From positions 868,001-932,000 of the forward strand of contig CBDHGH010000003.1 of assembly GCA_965263065.1 (NCBI GenBank): 64,000 nt of DNA, read 5' to 3'. Positions 26,952 through 34,773 of this stretch are shown here, in pieces; position 1 is the first letter of the stretch; every line of letters begins with the position of its first letter. The DNA comes from TK10-74A sp965263065 (GTDB taxonomy: Bacteria; Chloroflexota; Dehalococcoidia; Bin125). The notes under the pieces are model-generated. The model was given only the letters and a program-made list of their open reading frames with translations. It had not been told where the DNA came from and ran no database searches. The translations under genes and the position numbers were made by a program.

Positions 26952-28040
26952 ATGGACTACGGCATCCTGCTGCCGACCTACATCGACATGTGGCGCGAGG
27001 TGCAGGCCGCCGAGGAGGCGGGCTTCAGTCACGCCTGGTTCCCCGATTCGCAGCTGATCTGGTCGGACTGCTACGCCGCCATGGCCCTGGCCGCCGACAA
27101 GACGTCGCGCATCACGCTGGGCACGCTGGTCTCGATCCCCAGCAACCGCATCGCGCCCGTGACGGCGACCGCCGTCGCGTCGATCAACAAGCTGGCCCCG
27201 GGGCGGGTCGTGCTGAGCCTGGGCACGGGCTACACGGGGCGCAACACGATGGGCCTGCCGTCGTACCCGGTGGCCGCCTTCCGCGAGTACGCCGCCCAGG
27301 TGCGCGGCCTGCTCGACGGCGAGGACGTGCTGTTCCGCGAGGGCGACCGCGAACGCTGGATCCGGCTGATCCACGGCGACCACCCGGACTTCATGAACCT
27401 CGACGATCCGATCCCGATCTTCCTGGCGGCCAACGGCCCCAAGGCGATGGCCGTTGTGGGCGAGATGGGCGACGGCTGGGTGACGTCCGGCGCCAGCCCC
27501 CGCCTCGCGGAGGGCTTCGCCGTGATCCGCGCGGGCGCGGAGGCGGCCGGGCGCGTCTACGAGAAGCCCTACACGGTGGTGCTCGAGGGCGCGTGCGTGC
27601 TGCGCGAGGGCGAGTCGCTGATGTCGCCGCGCGTGTTGGACCGGGTGGGCCCCATCGCCGCGGTGCGCCTGCACACGATGTGGGAGGCGAAGTACGGGCG
27701 CTGGGGATCGAACCTGCCCGTCGCCGACGCCGACCTCGCCGCCCGCTACAACCGCTACATCGGCGAGTACGCCGCCGCCTGCGGTCACCCGGACGACCGG
27801 CTCTACCTGGACGTGCACGAGGGCCACTACACCTACCTCAAGGAGGGCGAGGCGGCCTTCCTGGAGGAGGAGCGGATCGGCCAGACGATCACGGGCACGG
27901 GCCCGCAGATCATCGAGAAGCTGGAGCAACTGGAGTCGATGGGCGTGGACCACGTGGCGCTGGCGACCGTCAGCCGCGAGGGCGCGCGCGATCTGATCGC
28001 CGACTTCCGCCGTGAGGTGATCGACAAGCGGGGCCGCTGA
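26952..28040 (+). CDS. Luciferase-like (F420/FMN-dependent) oxidoreductase
   Basis: LLM-class flavin oxidoreductase, 362 residues, TIM-barrel fold. N-terminal MDYGILLPTY, then EEAGFSHAWFPDS, VSIPSNRIAPVTATAVASINKLAPGRVVLSLGTG and the GDGWVTSG motif fit F420-dependent Mer-like enzymes or FMN monooxygenases; cofactor and substrate are open. Start ATG at 26952 with GGAG upstream; the longer frame is an artefact. It is followed by a lone hicB cassette and a crotonase gene; without the inserted cassette the crotonase would be only about 20 bp away, so the two were probably an operon. Confidence 0.85.
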   Translation: MDYGILLPTYIDMWREVQAAEEAGFSHAWFPDSQLIWSDCYAAMALAADKTSRITLGTLVSIPSNRIAPVTATAVASINKLAPGRVVLSLGTGYTGRNTMGLPSYPVAAFREYAAQVRGLLDGEDVLFREGDRERWIRLIHGDHPDFMNLDDPIPIFLAANGPKAMAVVGEMGDGWVTSGASPRLAEGFAVIRAGAEAAGRVYEKPYTVVLEGACVLREGESLMSPRVLDRVGPIAAVRLHTMWEAKYGRWGSNLPVADADLAARYNRYIGEYAAACGHPDDRLYLDVHEGHYTYLKEGEAAFLEEERIGQTITGTGPQIIEKLEQLESMGVDHVALATVSREGARDLIADFRREVIDKRGR

Positions 28041-28058
28041 GGCGGTCGGTCCCCCCGT

Positions 28059-28079
28059 CGGAGCAGTGAGGAGCACGCG
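28059..28079 (+). repeat. 21-bp direct repeat, left copy, bordering the hicB cassette
   Basis: Exact 21-bp repeat of the segment at 28598-28618. It contains two purine-rich Shine-Dalgarno-like stretches and is followed by GTGAGC, a near copy of the crotonase start ATGAGC. So the translation start region of the next gene is duplicated on the far side of hicB. Confidence 0.85.
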
Positions 28080-28088
28080 GTGAGCGCC

Positions 28089-28472
28089 CTAACCGCCCAT
28101 TTGCGCGATGCGCCGGGCCATCCATTCGACGTAGGCGCGGCGGGTCATGCCGCGCCGCCGGCGCTCCTCGTCGATGAAGGCGGCCACCCCGGCGTCGAGG
28201 GAGAGGTTGGCGCGCACGGGGACGCCCGACGGCCGAATCAGCGGGACGGAGACGAGGGCATGGCCCGCCGGCACGTCGATCGCTTCCAGCGCGCTGGGCG
28301 GGGGAACGGCATCGCCGTCCTCGTCCGCGACGGCGACCCAATCGCGGAGCGCGTCCTCGGCGTTCAGCAAGGCTTGGTCGATGCTGGCGGCGGCGGCCAC
28401 GCAGCCCGGCAAATCCGGGAAGATGACGCCAATGGCGTCGGGGCCATACTCGATCAGCGCCGGGTATCGCAT
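28089..28472 (-). CDS. hicB: HicB family antitoxin-like protein, no hicA adjacent
   Basis: 127 residues. The N-terminal HicB fold is recognisable (YPALIEYGPDAIGVIFPDLPGCVAAAASIDQALLNAEDAL), and the C-terminus is a ribbon-helix-helix-like DNA-binding part (NLSLDAGVAAFIDEERRRRGMTRRAYVEWMARR). HicB neutralises the HicA mRNA interferase and represses the promoter. No HicA ORF is present on either side. A strong AAAGGAGG lies 7 bp before the ATG. It runs against its neighbours and is flanked by exact 21-bp direct repeats, which suggests insertion into an existing operon. Confidence 0.85.
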   Translation of the reverse strand: MRYPALIEYGPDAIGVIFPDLPGCVAAAASIDQALLNAEDALRDWVAVADEDGDAVPPPSALEAIDVPAGHALVSVPLIRPSGVPVRANLSLDAGVAAFIDEERRRRGMTRRAYVEWMARRIAQMGG

Positions 28473-28524
28473 CGTCTAGCCTCCTTTGCTGATCCATCCG
28501 GCAGACTGGGCACTGCTGTGGAGA

Positions 28525-28544
28525 ATGTGCGTATATTCGCACAT
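28525..28544. promoter_or_regulatory. Palindromic operator/promoter of the lone hicB
   Basis: ATGTGCG-TATATT-CGCACAT is a perfect 7-bp inverted repeat with an AT-rich 6-bp centre, 53-72 bp upstream of the hicB start. The AT centre could be part of a -10 box, so a protein bound here would block the promoter. The same half-sites and spacing recur elsewhere (see findings). Confidence 0.6.
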
Positions 28545-28597
28545 GCGGCGATCGATGGTAAGCCTTGGGCGACGGCTGGGTCACGGCCGGAGCAGGA

Positions 28598-28618
28598 CGG
28601 AGCAGTGAGGAGCACGCG
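28598..28618 (+). repeat. 21-bp direct repeat, right copy, containing the crotonase ribosome-binding site
   Basis: Exact copy of 28059-28079. Here it carries the functional Shine-Dalgarno of the crotonase gene, whose ATG begins at the next base. Confidence 0.85.
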
Positions 28619-29479
28619 ATGAGCTACGAACAGATCATCTACGAGCCGGGGCCGGTGGCGCGGATCATCCTCGACCGGCCCGACGTCAACAACGCCCAGA
28701 GCCGCGTGCTGCTGGCCGAGATGGACGACGCCTTCAACCGCGCCAACGACGACCGCGGCGTGCACGTCGTGGTGCTGTCCGGGAACGGGCGGCACTTCTC
28801 GTCGGGGCACGACATGGGCAGCGAGGCGGAGCTGATCGACCGCGCCGGGCACGGCTACGACGAGGAACGCCCCGGCAGCTACGACCGCCTGCGCGAGCGC
28901 AACCTGAGCAACACGCTGCGCTGGCGCAACTTCCCCAAGCCCAGCATCGCGATGGTGCACGGCTACTGCATCTACGGCGGCTGGATGATCGCCTCCGCGA
29001 TGGACGTGATCTTCGCCTCCGACGACGCGCGCTTCCTGCCGGCGCACAACCAGTACTTCGGCGTGCCCTGGGACCTGGGCGCGCGCAAGACCAAGGAGCT
29101 GCTCTTCCAGAACCGCTTCCTGACGGCCCGCGAGGCGCACGCGGTGGGCTTCGTGAACCGCGTCTACCGGCGCGACGACCTGGAGCGCGAGACCCTGGCC
29201 TACGCCGCCGAGGTGGCCGCGACGAGCCCCATGCACAACCGGCAGGTCAAGTTCTCGGTCAACAACATGCTCGACGCGCAGGGCTTCACGGCGCACGTCA
29301 CGGCCGCGTTCCAGACCTACGCGATGAACGCCTCGGGCATTGGACCGCCGACGGGCAGCCTGGCGGCCGAGGGGGCGCCGCGCCGCATGGAGGGCGTCGA
29401 TGGGGCGCTGGCCAAGCTCAAGCAGGGCCGCACGGCCTTCAGCGACTACCCGCCCGGCTCCGAGGATCCGGCCCCCTGA
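28619..29479 (+). CDS. Enoyl-CoA hydratase/isomerase (crotonase) family protein
   Basis: 286-residue crotonase. The CoA-binding and oxyanion-hole segments are HFSSGHDMG (59-67) and VHGYCIYGGWMIA. The two glutamates used by canonical enoyl-CoA hydratase appear absent: the position in the GGGCE motif is Met123, and the one in the PE motif is Ala142 (FLPAHNQYFGVP). The protein may therefore catalyse a different crotonase reaction (isomerase, hydrolase or C-C lyase). ATG at 28619 follows a repeated ribosome-binding segment. Confidence 0.87.
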   Translation: MSYEQIIYEPGPVARIILDRPDVNNAQSRVLLAEMDDAFNRANDDRGVHVVVLSGNGRHFSSGHDMGSEAELIDRAGHGYDEERPGSYDRLRERNLSNTLRWRNFPKPSIAMVHGYCIYGGWMIASAMDVIFASDDARFLPAHNQYFGVPWDLGARKTKELLFQNRFLTAREAHAVGFVNRVYRRDDLERETLAYAAEVAATSPMHNRQVKFSVNNMLDAQGFTAHVTAAFQTYAMNASGIGPPTGSLAAEGAPRRMEGVDGALAKLKQGRTAFSDYPPGSEDPAP

Positions 29480-29485
29480 CGCCGC

Positions 29486-30139
29486 CTAGCGCCGCCGCGA
29501 GATCGAGAGCCCGTCGAAGGCGGGCAGCAGCACGGTCTCCAGGCGGTCGTCCTGCACGGCGAGCTGGTTGAAGCGGCGCAGCCCGGCGGTGCTCTCGCGC
29601 TGGTCGGTGTCGTCGGCGACGGCGCCGCTCCAGAGCACGTTGTCGGCCAGCAGCAGCCCGCCCGGCCGCAGCCGCGGGACGAGCTCCGCGAAGTAGTCCG
29701 GGTAGCGCTCCTTGTCGGCGTCCAGGAAGGCGAGGTCGAATTGGGGCCCCGCGGGCAGCGCGCGCAGCGTCTCGATGGCCGGCGCCAGCCGCAGCTCGAT
29801 GCGGTCCGCGACGCCGGCGCGGCGCCAGTAGCGCCGCGCGATCGCGGTCCATTCCTCGCTCACGTCGCAGCACAGCAGCCGCCCGCCCTCGGGCAGCGCC
29901 GACGCCATCGCGAGCGACGAGTAGCCGGTGAACGTGCCGACCTCGATCAGGTCGCGGGCGCCGCTGATGCGCACCAGCAGCGCCAGCAGGCCGGCCTCGT
30001 CGGGCCCGATCTGCATGCCCGCCATCGGCAGCGCGACCGTCTCGGCGATCAGGTCGCGCGCGATGGGGCCGGGCGGCTCCGTGTGCGCCCGCACGTAGGC
30101 GTCGAGCGCGTCGCTGAGCAGGAAGTTGCGAGCCGTCAT
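29486..30139 (-). CDS. Class I O-methyltransferase (caffeoyl-CoA/catechol O-methyltransferase-like)
   Basis: 217 residues. SAM-binding EVGTFTGYSSLAMA, the metal-site aspartate in FLDADKERYPDYF and DNVLWSG are classic for the divalent-cation-dependent O-methyltransferase family that methylates catechol-type hydroxyls. Natural substrate unknown. Convergent with the crotonase gene (6 bp apart) and 10 bp downstream of lipA on the same strand, so probably co-transcribed with lipA. Confidence 0.9.
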   Translation of the reverse strand: MTARNFLLSDALDAYVRAHTEPPGPIARDLIAETVALPMAGMQIGPDEAGLLALLVRISGARDLIEVGTFTGYSSLAMASALPEGGRLLCCDVSEEWTAIARRYWRRAGVADRIELRLAPAIETLRALPAGPQFDLAFLDADKERYPDYFAELVPRLRPGGLLLADNVLWSGAVADDTDQRESTAGLRRFNQLAVQDDRLETVLLPAFDGLSISRRR

Positions 30140-30149
30140 GCGCCATCCC

Positions 30150-31106
30150 TCAGGACACGTCGACCAGCGGCACCAGCAGGCTCGACTCGCGGGCGCCGTC
30201 GCCGCGGCCGAGCCGGGGCACCTGCCGCTCGGCGTGGTACGACGAGCGCACCAGCGGCCCCGACTCGACGTGCCGGAAGCCCATCGCGCGGGCGCGCACG
30301 GCCAGCGCGTCGAACTCCGCCGGCGGCACGAAGCGCGCGACCGGCAGGTGCTTGAGCGTGGGGCGCAGGTACTGGCCCACCGTGAGGACGTCGCAGCCCA
30401 CGGCGCGGAGGTCGCGCAGCACGGCGTCGATCTCGTCCATCGTCTCGCCCAGCCCCAGCATCAGGCCGCTCTTCGTGACCGGGCGCGGCGACCAGGCGCC
30501 GGCCCGGCGCAGCAATTCCAGACTGCGCTCGTAGCGGGCCTTGTGGCGCACCGTGCGGTAGAGGCGGGGCACCGTCTCGGTGTTGTGATTGAGGATCTCC
30601 GGCGCGGCGCGCAGGACGCTCTCGAGGGCGTCCCAGTTGCCGTCGAAGTCGGGTGTCAGCAGCTCGACCGTGGTGCCCGGCGAGAGCCGCCGGATCCAGC
30701 GCACGGTCTCGACGAACAGGCCGGCGCCGCCGTCGGGCACGTCGTCGCGGTTGACCGACGTGATCACGGCGTGCTCCAGCCCCATCCGCTCGACGGTCAG
30801 CGCCACGCGGCGCGGCTCATCCGCGTCGAGCGGGCCGGGGCGGCCGCTGGTCACCTGGCAGTAGCCGCAGGCGCGGGTGCAGACCTTGCCCAGGATCAGG
30901 AAGGTGGCCGTGCCGCTGTTCCAGCACTCGCCGATGTTGGGGCAGCGCGCTTCCTCGCAGACGGTGTGCAGGCCCTCGTCGCGCATCAGCCGGCGCAGGC
31001 GCTCGTAGGTGGGGCCGCCGGGCGCGCGCGCCTTGAGCCAGGCGGGCTTGGGTCCCGACGCGCCGCGACCGCGCGGCGGGGCTGGGGCTGGCGTGCTGCT
31101 GCGCAT
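30150..31106 (-). CDS. lipA: Lipoyl synthase
   Basis: Radical SAM enzyme of 318 residues inserting two sulfurs into protein-bound octanoyl chains of lipoate-dependent dehydrogenases. The auxiliary cluster cysteines are Cys50, Cys55 and Cys61 (CEEARCPNIGEC); the radical SAM cluster is Cys76, Cys80, Cys83 (CTRACGYC). The C-terminal RSS motif that completes the auxiliary cluster is present (VRSSYHAE). The first 20 residues are a Pro/Arg-rich extension. No lipB is adjacent. Divergent from the response regulator with a 67-bp gap. Confidence 0.96.
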   Translation of the reverse strand: MRSSTPAPAPPRGRGASGPKPAWLKARAPGGPTYERLRRLMRDEGLHTVCEEARCPNIGECWNSGTATFLILGKVCTRACGYCQVTSGRPGPLDADEPRRVALTVERMGLEHAVITSVNRDDVPDGGAGLFVETVRWIRRLSPGTTVELLTPDFDGNWDALESVLRAAPEILNHNTETVPRLYRTVRHKARYERSLELLRRAGAWSPRPVTKSGLMLGLGETMDEIDAVLRDLRAVGCDVLTVGQYLRPTLKHLPVARFVPPAEFDALAVRARAMGFRHVESGPLVRSSYHAERQVPRLGRGDGARESSLLVPLVDVS

Positions 31107-31173
31107 ACCGCGATCCTAGCGCGAGTGACGCCGGCGGGTCGCGATGGCCGCCGGTCGCCGGTAGGGTGAACCC

Positions 31174-31839
31174 ATGTTTCGGGTGACATTGATCACGGCC
31201 GACCCAGCCCTGGCCGACTCCGTGGGCCCGCTGATCGAGCGCGCCGGCCTGGAGTTCGTCACGCTGCCGGCCTTCGACGAGACCGCGGAGCCGGATCCGG
31301 CCGCCGCGCCCGACGTGCTCTGCCTGGACCTGCGGGAGTCGCGCCCGCCGGCCCGCTCGCCCTTCCAGGATCCCTGGCCGAACGCCTTCGCGCTGGGCAT
31401 CGTCGCGCCGGTGCAGGTGCCGGCGCTGGACCCGGCGCTGGGCCTGGACGACTTCATCACGACGCCGCTGCACCCGCCCGAGTTCGTGGCGCGGGTGCGG
31501 CAAATCCTCTGGCGGCACGGCCGCGCGCCGGCCGGCAAGACGCTGGCCGCCGGCGACCTGGTGATGGACCTGACCACCTACCAGATCTTCGAGGCCGGGC
31601 ATCCGGTCACGCTGACCTACAAGGAGTACGAGCTGCTGCGCTTCCTGATGACGCACGCCGGCACGGTCTTCAACCGCGAGCAGTTGCTCAACCGGGTCTG
31701 GGGCTACAACTACTACGGCGGCTCGCGCACCGTCGATGTGCACGTGCGGCGGCTGCGCAGCAAGCTGGAGCGCGGCGGCCAGGCCTACATCGAGACCGTG
31801 CGCAACGTGGGCTATCGGTTCGGGCAGCCGCTGCGCTAG
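31174..31839 (+). CDS. Atypical OmpR/PhoB-type response regulator
   Basis: 221 residues: receiver-like domain (1-115) and winged-helix DNA-binding domain (125-221) with YKEYELLRFLMTHAGTVFNREQLLNRVWG and SRTVDVHVRRLRSKL, the DNA-reading helix of the OmpR group. The receiver keeps Asp52 but lacks the acidic pair after the first strand (Thr8, Ala9), and the invariant lysine before cis-proline is Thr97 (FITTPLHPPE). It probably does not work by normal phosphorylation. No histidine kinase gene is nearby. Actinobacterial GlnR is an atypical regulator of this kind, and two glnA genes lie 3 kb away, but identity with GlnR is not shown. Confidence 0.9.
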   Translation: MFRVTLITADPALADSVGPLIERAGLEFVTLPAFDETAEPDPAAAPDVLCLDLRESRPPARSPFQDPWPNAFALGIVAPVQVPALDPALGLDDFITTPLHPPEFVARVRQILWRHGRAPAGKTLAAGDLVMDLTTYQIFEAGHPVTLTYKEYELLRFLMTHAGTVFNREQLLNRVWGYNYYGGSRTVDVHVRRLRSKLERGGQAYIETVRNVGYRFGQPLR

Positions 31840-32078
31840 CGCGCCGCCGACCGCACCCCTTCTCCAACTGAACCGGGCGATTCGGAGGGAAACGCGACAC
31901 GCCCCCGGCCGCCTGCTAGCGTCGGGGGCGCGTCGGGGATGCTCTCTCCGGGGGGTGCAGGGAAACGCCATTGGCCTCTAGGCCCCTGCAGGGGGGATCA
32001 CAACTCCCCGTCCCCGGCGTGTTCATCCTAGCAGACGCCGGACCCGGACGCGAAATGGCGCGGGAGCGAGATCTCGTA

Positions 32079-32100
32079 GGGGCGGTTCGCGAACCGCCCC
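32079..32100. repeat. Perfect 22-bp palindrome
   Basis: GGGGCGGTTCG followed by its exact complement. A near copy (one mismatch) occurs at 54724-54745 next to another hairpin repeat, so the palindrome travels with the repeat family. Confidence 0.8.
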
Positions 32101-32115
32101 CTCCCCGCGCCCACT

Positions 32116-32173
32116 CCCCCTCCGGTTCCCCCTCTCCATTGCTCGGCAATGGAGAGGGGGTTAGGGGGTGAGG
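32116..32173 (+). repeat. Dispersed hairpin repeat, copy 1
   Basis: Contains a perfect 15-bp hairpin (32128-32142 with 32146-32160, loop TCG) followed by GTTAGGGGGTGAGG. Copies 2 to 5 share the CCCCTCTCC/GGAGAGGGG stem and the TTAGGGGGTGAGG end. Can also act as a terminator. Confidence 0.85.
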
Positions 32174-32237
32174 TTCCCGACGTCGCGGGTCAGCACGCCT
32201 TGCGGCGGCTGCTCCAGCGTGTGTCCGGCGAGCCCTT

Positions 32238-34283
32238 CTAGGTCCTGAACACGTTGATCTGGTGCAGCGAGCCGTCGTTACGCGCTTGGGCTGCGCCCAC
32301 GTTCCACTCGATGTTGGGGGCCAGCACCGTGGCCCCGAAGAGCTCCGTCAGGTAGACGTACGACGCGTTCAGATAGTGCGTGACCAGGAGTTCCTCCATC
32401 GCGACATCGCGGTCGGCGGGGTCGGTGGCGGTCTTCGTCGCCTCGTACAGCGGCTGCATCTCCGGGAAGGGCGCGAGGGCGTAGGTCCCGTTTCCGTCCG
32501 GGCGGGTCGTCGATCCGAGCACGCTCTCCGGCTCCGTGTTGAGGTTGGACTGGAAGAAATAGAGGCCCGGCAACTCAAAGGTGCGGGTCGTGGCGAAGAA
32601 CTCGCCGCTGGGGTACTCGCGCAGCTCAAGGTCGATCCCCACGGCCGCGAAGTCCTGCTGAATGACCAACGCGACCGTCGGGTACTGGGGGGCGTAGTCG
32701 GTCGGCAGGTGCAGCGTGTAGGAGAAGCCGTCCGGGTAACCGGCCTCGGCGAGCAGGGCCTTGGCCAGATCCGGGTCGTAGGCGTAGGGCCCAATCGCGT
32801 CCAGCGCGGCCTTCGGGAAGTGGGCCGTACCGGCCCAGTGCCCGTACGAGTAGCCCTCGGTCCCCACCAGCAGGGTCTGGATGATCGCGTCCTTGTTGAC
32901 CGCGTGGTTGGCGGCTTGCCGGACGCGGATGTCGAGGAAGGGGTTGGGCGCCCCATCGATCTCCGTGATGTGCAGGTTGGGAATCAGGTGCATGTTGCCC
33001 TGGCCTGCATAGCCCCAGATGACCTGAAAGCTCGAGTCGTCTACCAGCGGCCTGGCGATGTCCGCCGCCATGCTCTTCGCCACGTCCAGCTCGCCGGCCT
33101 CGATACCGGCGATGCGGGAGAGCGGCTCCGGGCGGACCAGATGGCGCCGGTCCTTGTAGGACGTCTTCGTCGGCAGGCTGGGCTCCCGGCTCCACTCCCG
33201 GTGGTACTCCTCGTTGCGCGTGAACACGAAGTCGGTGTCCTCCGCGTGACTGACGAAGCGCATCTTCCCCGTGCCCATGGGCAGTTGGTCCACCGCCGCA
33301 TCTCCGCGGGTCTCCGTATCCGACTTCGACATGACGAGGGGGACCGCCATGGCCGATCCGAGGTGGGTGGCGTCCGGCGCGGCGGTCACGGTGACAAACG
33401 TCTGGTCGTCCAGCACCTCATAGCTGGCCCAATGCTGCGCGCCGTATGGCTCGCGGGCGCTGGCCCAGCCGGCCGGGTGGTCCGAGGTCGCGCCACCCGT
33501 GTGGTACTCGGCAATGCTGCCGACACGCTCGTGGGTGAAGATGATGTCCTCCGCCAGCAGCGGGGCGCCGTTGTGCCAGGAAATGCCCGGCGAGATGCTG
33601 AAGACGTAGGTCACCGCGTCTGGGATCTCCCACGTGTAGAGGTTGCCCGTGGGGGACCCGGTCTCGGCATTGGCGCGAACGCCGTTGTCGAAGACCGCCG
33701 CCGAGTTCCAGTAGTTGGTCTGGCTCCCGGCGCGCTGCGGATCCAGGCCGCCCTGATCGCCCGCCTCCGCGATGCGCAGCGTGGCCTCGGTGTCGATCTC
33801 GCCGGCGGCGGCGGCCGGCGCGTCCTCCTCGTCGGCCATGGTGGCGGCGTCGGCGGCCTCGCGGGCGGCCTGCGCCGCGTCCTCGGCGGCGGCCGCCGCA
33901 GCAGCGGCGGCGTCGGCGGCGGCTTGCGCCTGCTCGGCGCCGGCCTCGCGGGCCGCTTCGGCGGCGGCGGTGGCCGCCGCAGCCGCAGCCTCGGCGACCG
34001 CGGCGGCGCCGGCATCCCCGGCCGCTGCGGCGGCGGCAGCGGCGGCTTCCGCGGCCGCGGCCGCGCGTTCGGCCGCGGCGGCAGCGGCGCTCGAGTCGCC
34101 GGCGGCGGCAGCGGCCTCGGCGGCAGCCGCGTCGCCCGCGCCCCCATCGTCGTCGTCATCGTCCCCGCAGCCGACCAGGGCGAGGCCGGCTACGCCAACG
34201 CCGGCTTTGGCGCTGGCTCCCAACATGGTGCGACGCGAGATCTTTCGCTGTCGCAGACTCGTCCAATAGTTGCGGTCGCTCAT
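32238..34283 (-). CDS. ABC transporter solute-binding lipoprotein, family 5 (peptide/nickel type), copy 1
   Basis: 681-residue exported lipoprotein. The signal has a twin-arginine motif (ISRRTMLGASA, Arg17-Arg18) and a lipobox ALVGC with Cys39; DDDDDD follows at once. Residues ~50-165 are an alanine-rich, Glu/Asp-spotted segment expected to form a long helix or spacer. The SBP family 5 domain follows (DPQRAGSQTNYWNSAAVFD, later PYAYDPDLAKALLAEAGYPDG, the usual cleft motif). It would bind oligopeptides or similar ligands outside the membrane. No permease or ATPase gene is adjacent. ATG at 34283 after AAGGAT. The signal and first 40 residues are almost identical to the second binding protein at 55.6 kb. 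Confidence 0.9.
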   Translation of the reverse strand: MSDRNYWTSLRQRKISRRTMLGASAKAGVGVAGLALVGCGDDDDDDGGAGDAAAAEAAAAAGDSSAAAAAAERAAAAAEAAAAAAAAAGDAGAAAVAEAAAAAATAAAEAAREAGAEQAQAAADAAAAAAAAAEDAAQAAREAADAATMADEEDAPAAAAGEIDTEATLRIAEAGDQGGLDPQRAGSQTNYWNSAAVFDNGVRANAETGSPTGNLYTWEIPDAVTYVFSISPGISWHNGAPLLAEDIIFTHERVGSIAEYHTGGATSDHPAGWASAREPYGAQHWASYEVLDDQTFVTVTAAPDATHLGSAMAVPLVMSKSDTETRGDAAVDQLPMGTGKMRFVSHAEDTDFVFTRNEEYHREWSREPSLPTKTSYKDRRHLVRPEPLSRIAGIEAGELDVAKSMAADIARPLVDDSSFQVIWGYAGQGNMHLIPNLHITEIDGAPNPFLDIRVRQAANHAVNKDAIIQTLLVGTEGYSYGHWAGTAHFPKAALDAIGPYAYDPDLAKALLAEAGYPDGFSYTLHLPTDYAPQYPTVALVIQQDFAAVGIDLELREYPSGEFFATTRTFELPGLYFFQSNLNTEPESVLGSTTRPDGNGTYALAPFPEMQPLYEATKTATDPADRDVAMEELLVTHYLNASYVYLTELFGATVLAPNIEWNVGAAQARNDGSLHQINVFRT

Positions 34284-34773
34284 GGCAAGATCCTTCCTGG
34301 ATTCCGGGCTGGCCTCATGTGGGACGGCCCGGTGCCGGAGCCGCCCTAAGCATAGATCGTGGGGGGTGGGGCAACCAATTCTAGGTACCCGCAATATAAA
34401 ATTATTTTTGCGCCCGTTGACGGGGGGATTTGTGTCCCCTTAGGGCGGCGGGAACCTCACCACCTGGCCCCCTCCGGTTCCCCCTCTCCAGCGCTTCAGA
34501 TGGAGAGGGGGTTAGGGGGTGAGGTCGGACGCCGCCCGCCGTCGGATCGGGCGTCAGGGGGTGAGGCCGGGGCCCGCGGGCATCCCGCGACACACCCCGG
34601 CGGCGGCGGCGGACGCCTGCGCGGTGAAGTTAATCGGGACGTAACACCCCCGCCACGGGCCGGCGGCGGGCCGATCGTACAATTGGCCTCGGTCAGCGAT
34701 GGGCATCCCGGCCGACGACGCCGGGCTCGTGGCACGCACTGCGAGAACGCCGCGAATGGGAGGCCGCCCGGAT
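34284..34773. other. Divergent intergenic region between solute-binding protein 1 and glnA1
   Basis: 490 bp. An AT-rich island at 34391-34410, very unlike the surroundings, is the likely promoter zone for one or both divergent genes, but I cannot fix convincing -35/-10 pairs. Copy 2 of the hairpin repeat follows at 34468-34524, then GC-rich sequence up to the glnA1 ribosome-binding site at about 34758. Confidence 0.6.
34468..34524 (+). repeat. Dispersed hairpin repeat, copy 2
   Basis: Same element and orientation as copy 1; stem 34480-34490 with 34501-34511 (11 bp, 10-nt loop), followed by TTAGGGGGTGAGG. A partial extra tail GGGGGTGAGG lies about 40 bp downstream. Confidence 0.85.

Larger units (their letters stand above)
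31840..32237. other. Intergenic region with repeat elements
   Basis: 398 bp without a supportable gene. It holds a 22-bp perfect palindrome (32079-32100), one copy of the dispersed hairpin repeat (32116-32173) and a small GC-rich hairpin around 31980-31994. Open frames here translate to low-complexity sequence only. Confidence 0.7.

Noticed and set aside
32262..34349. A 695-codon plus-strand open frame opposite binding protein 1
   Set aside because: Shadow of the repetitive Ala-rich coding sequence; the lipoprotein is on the minus strand.
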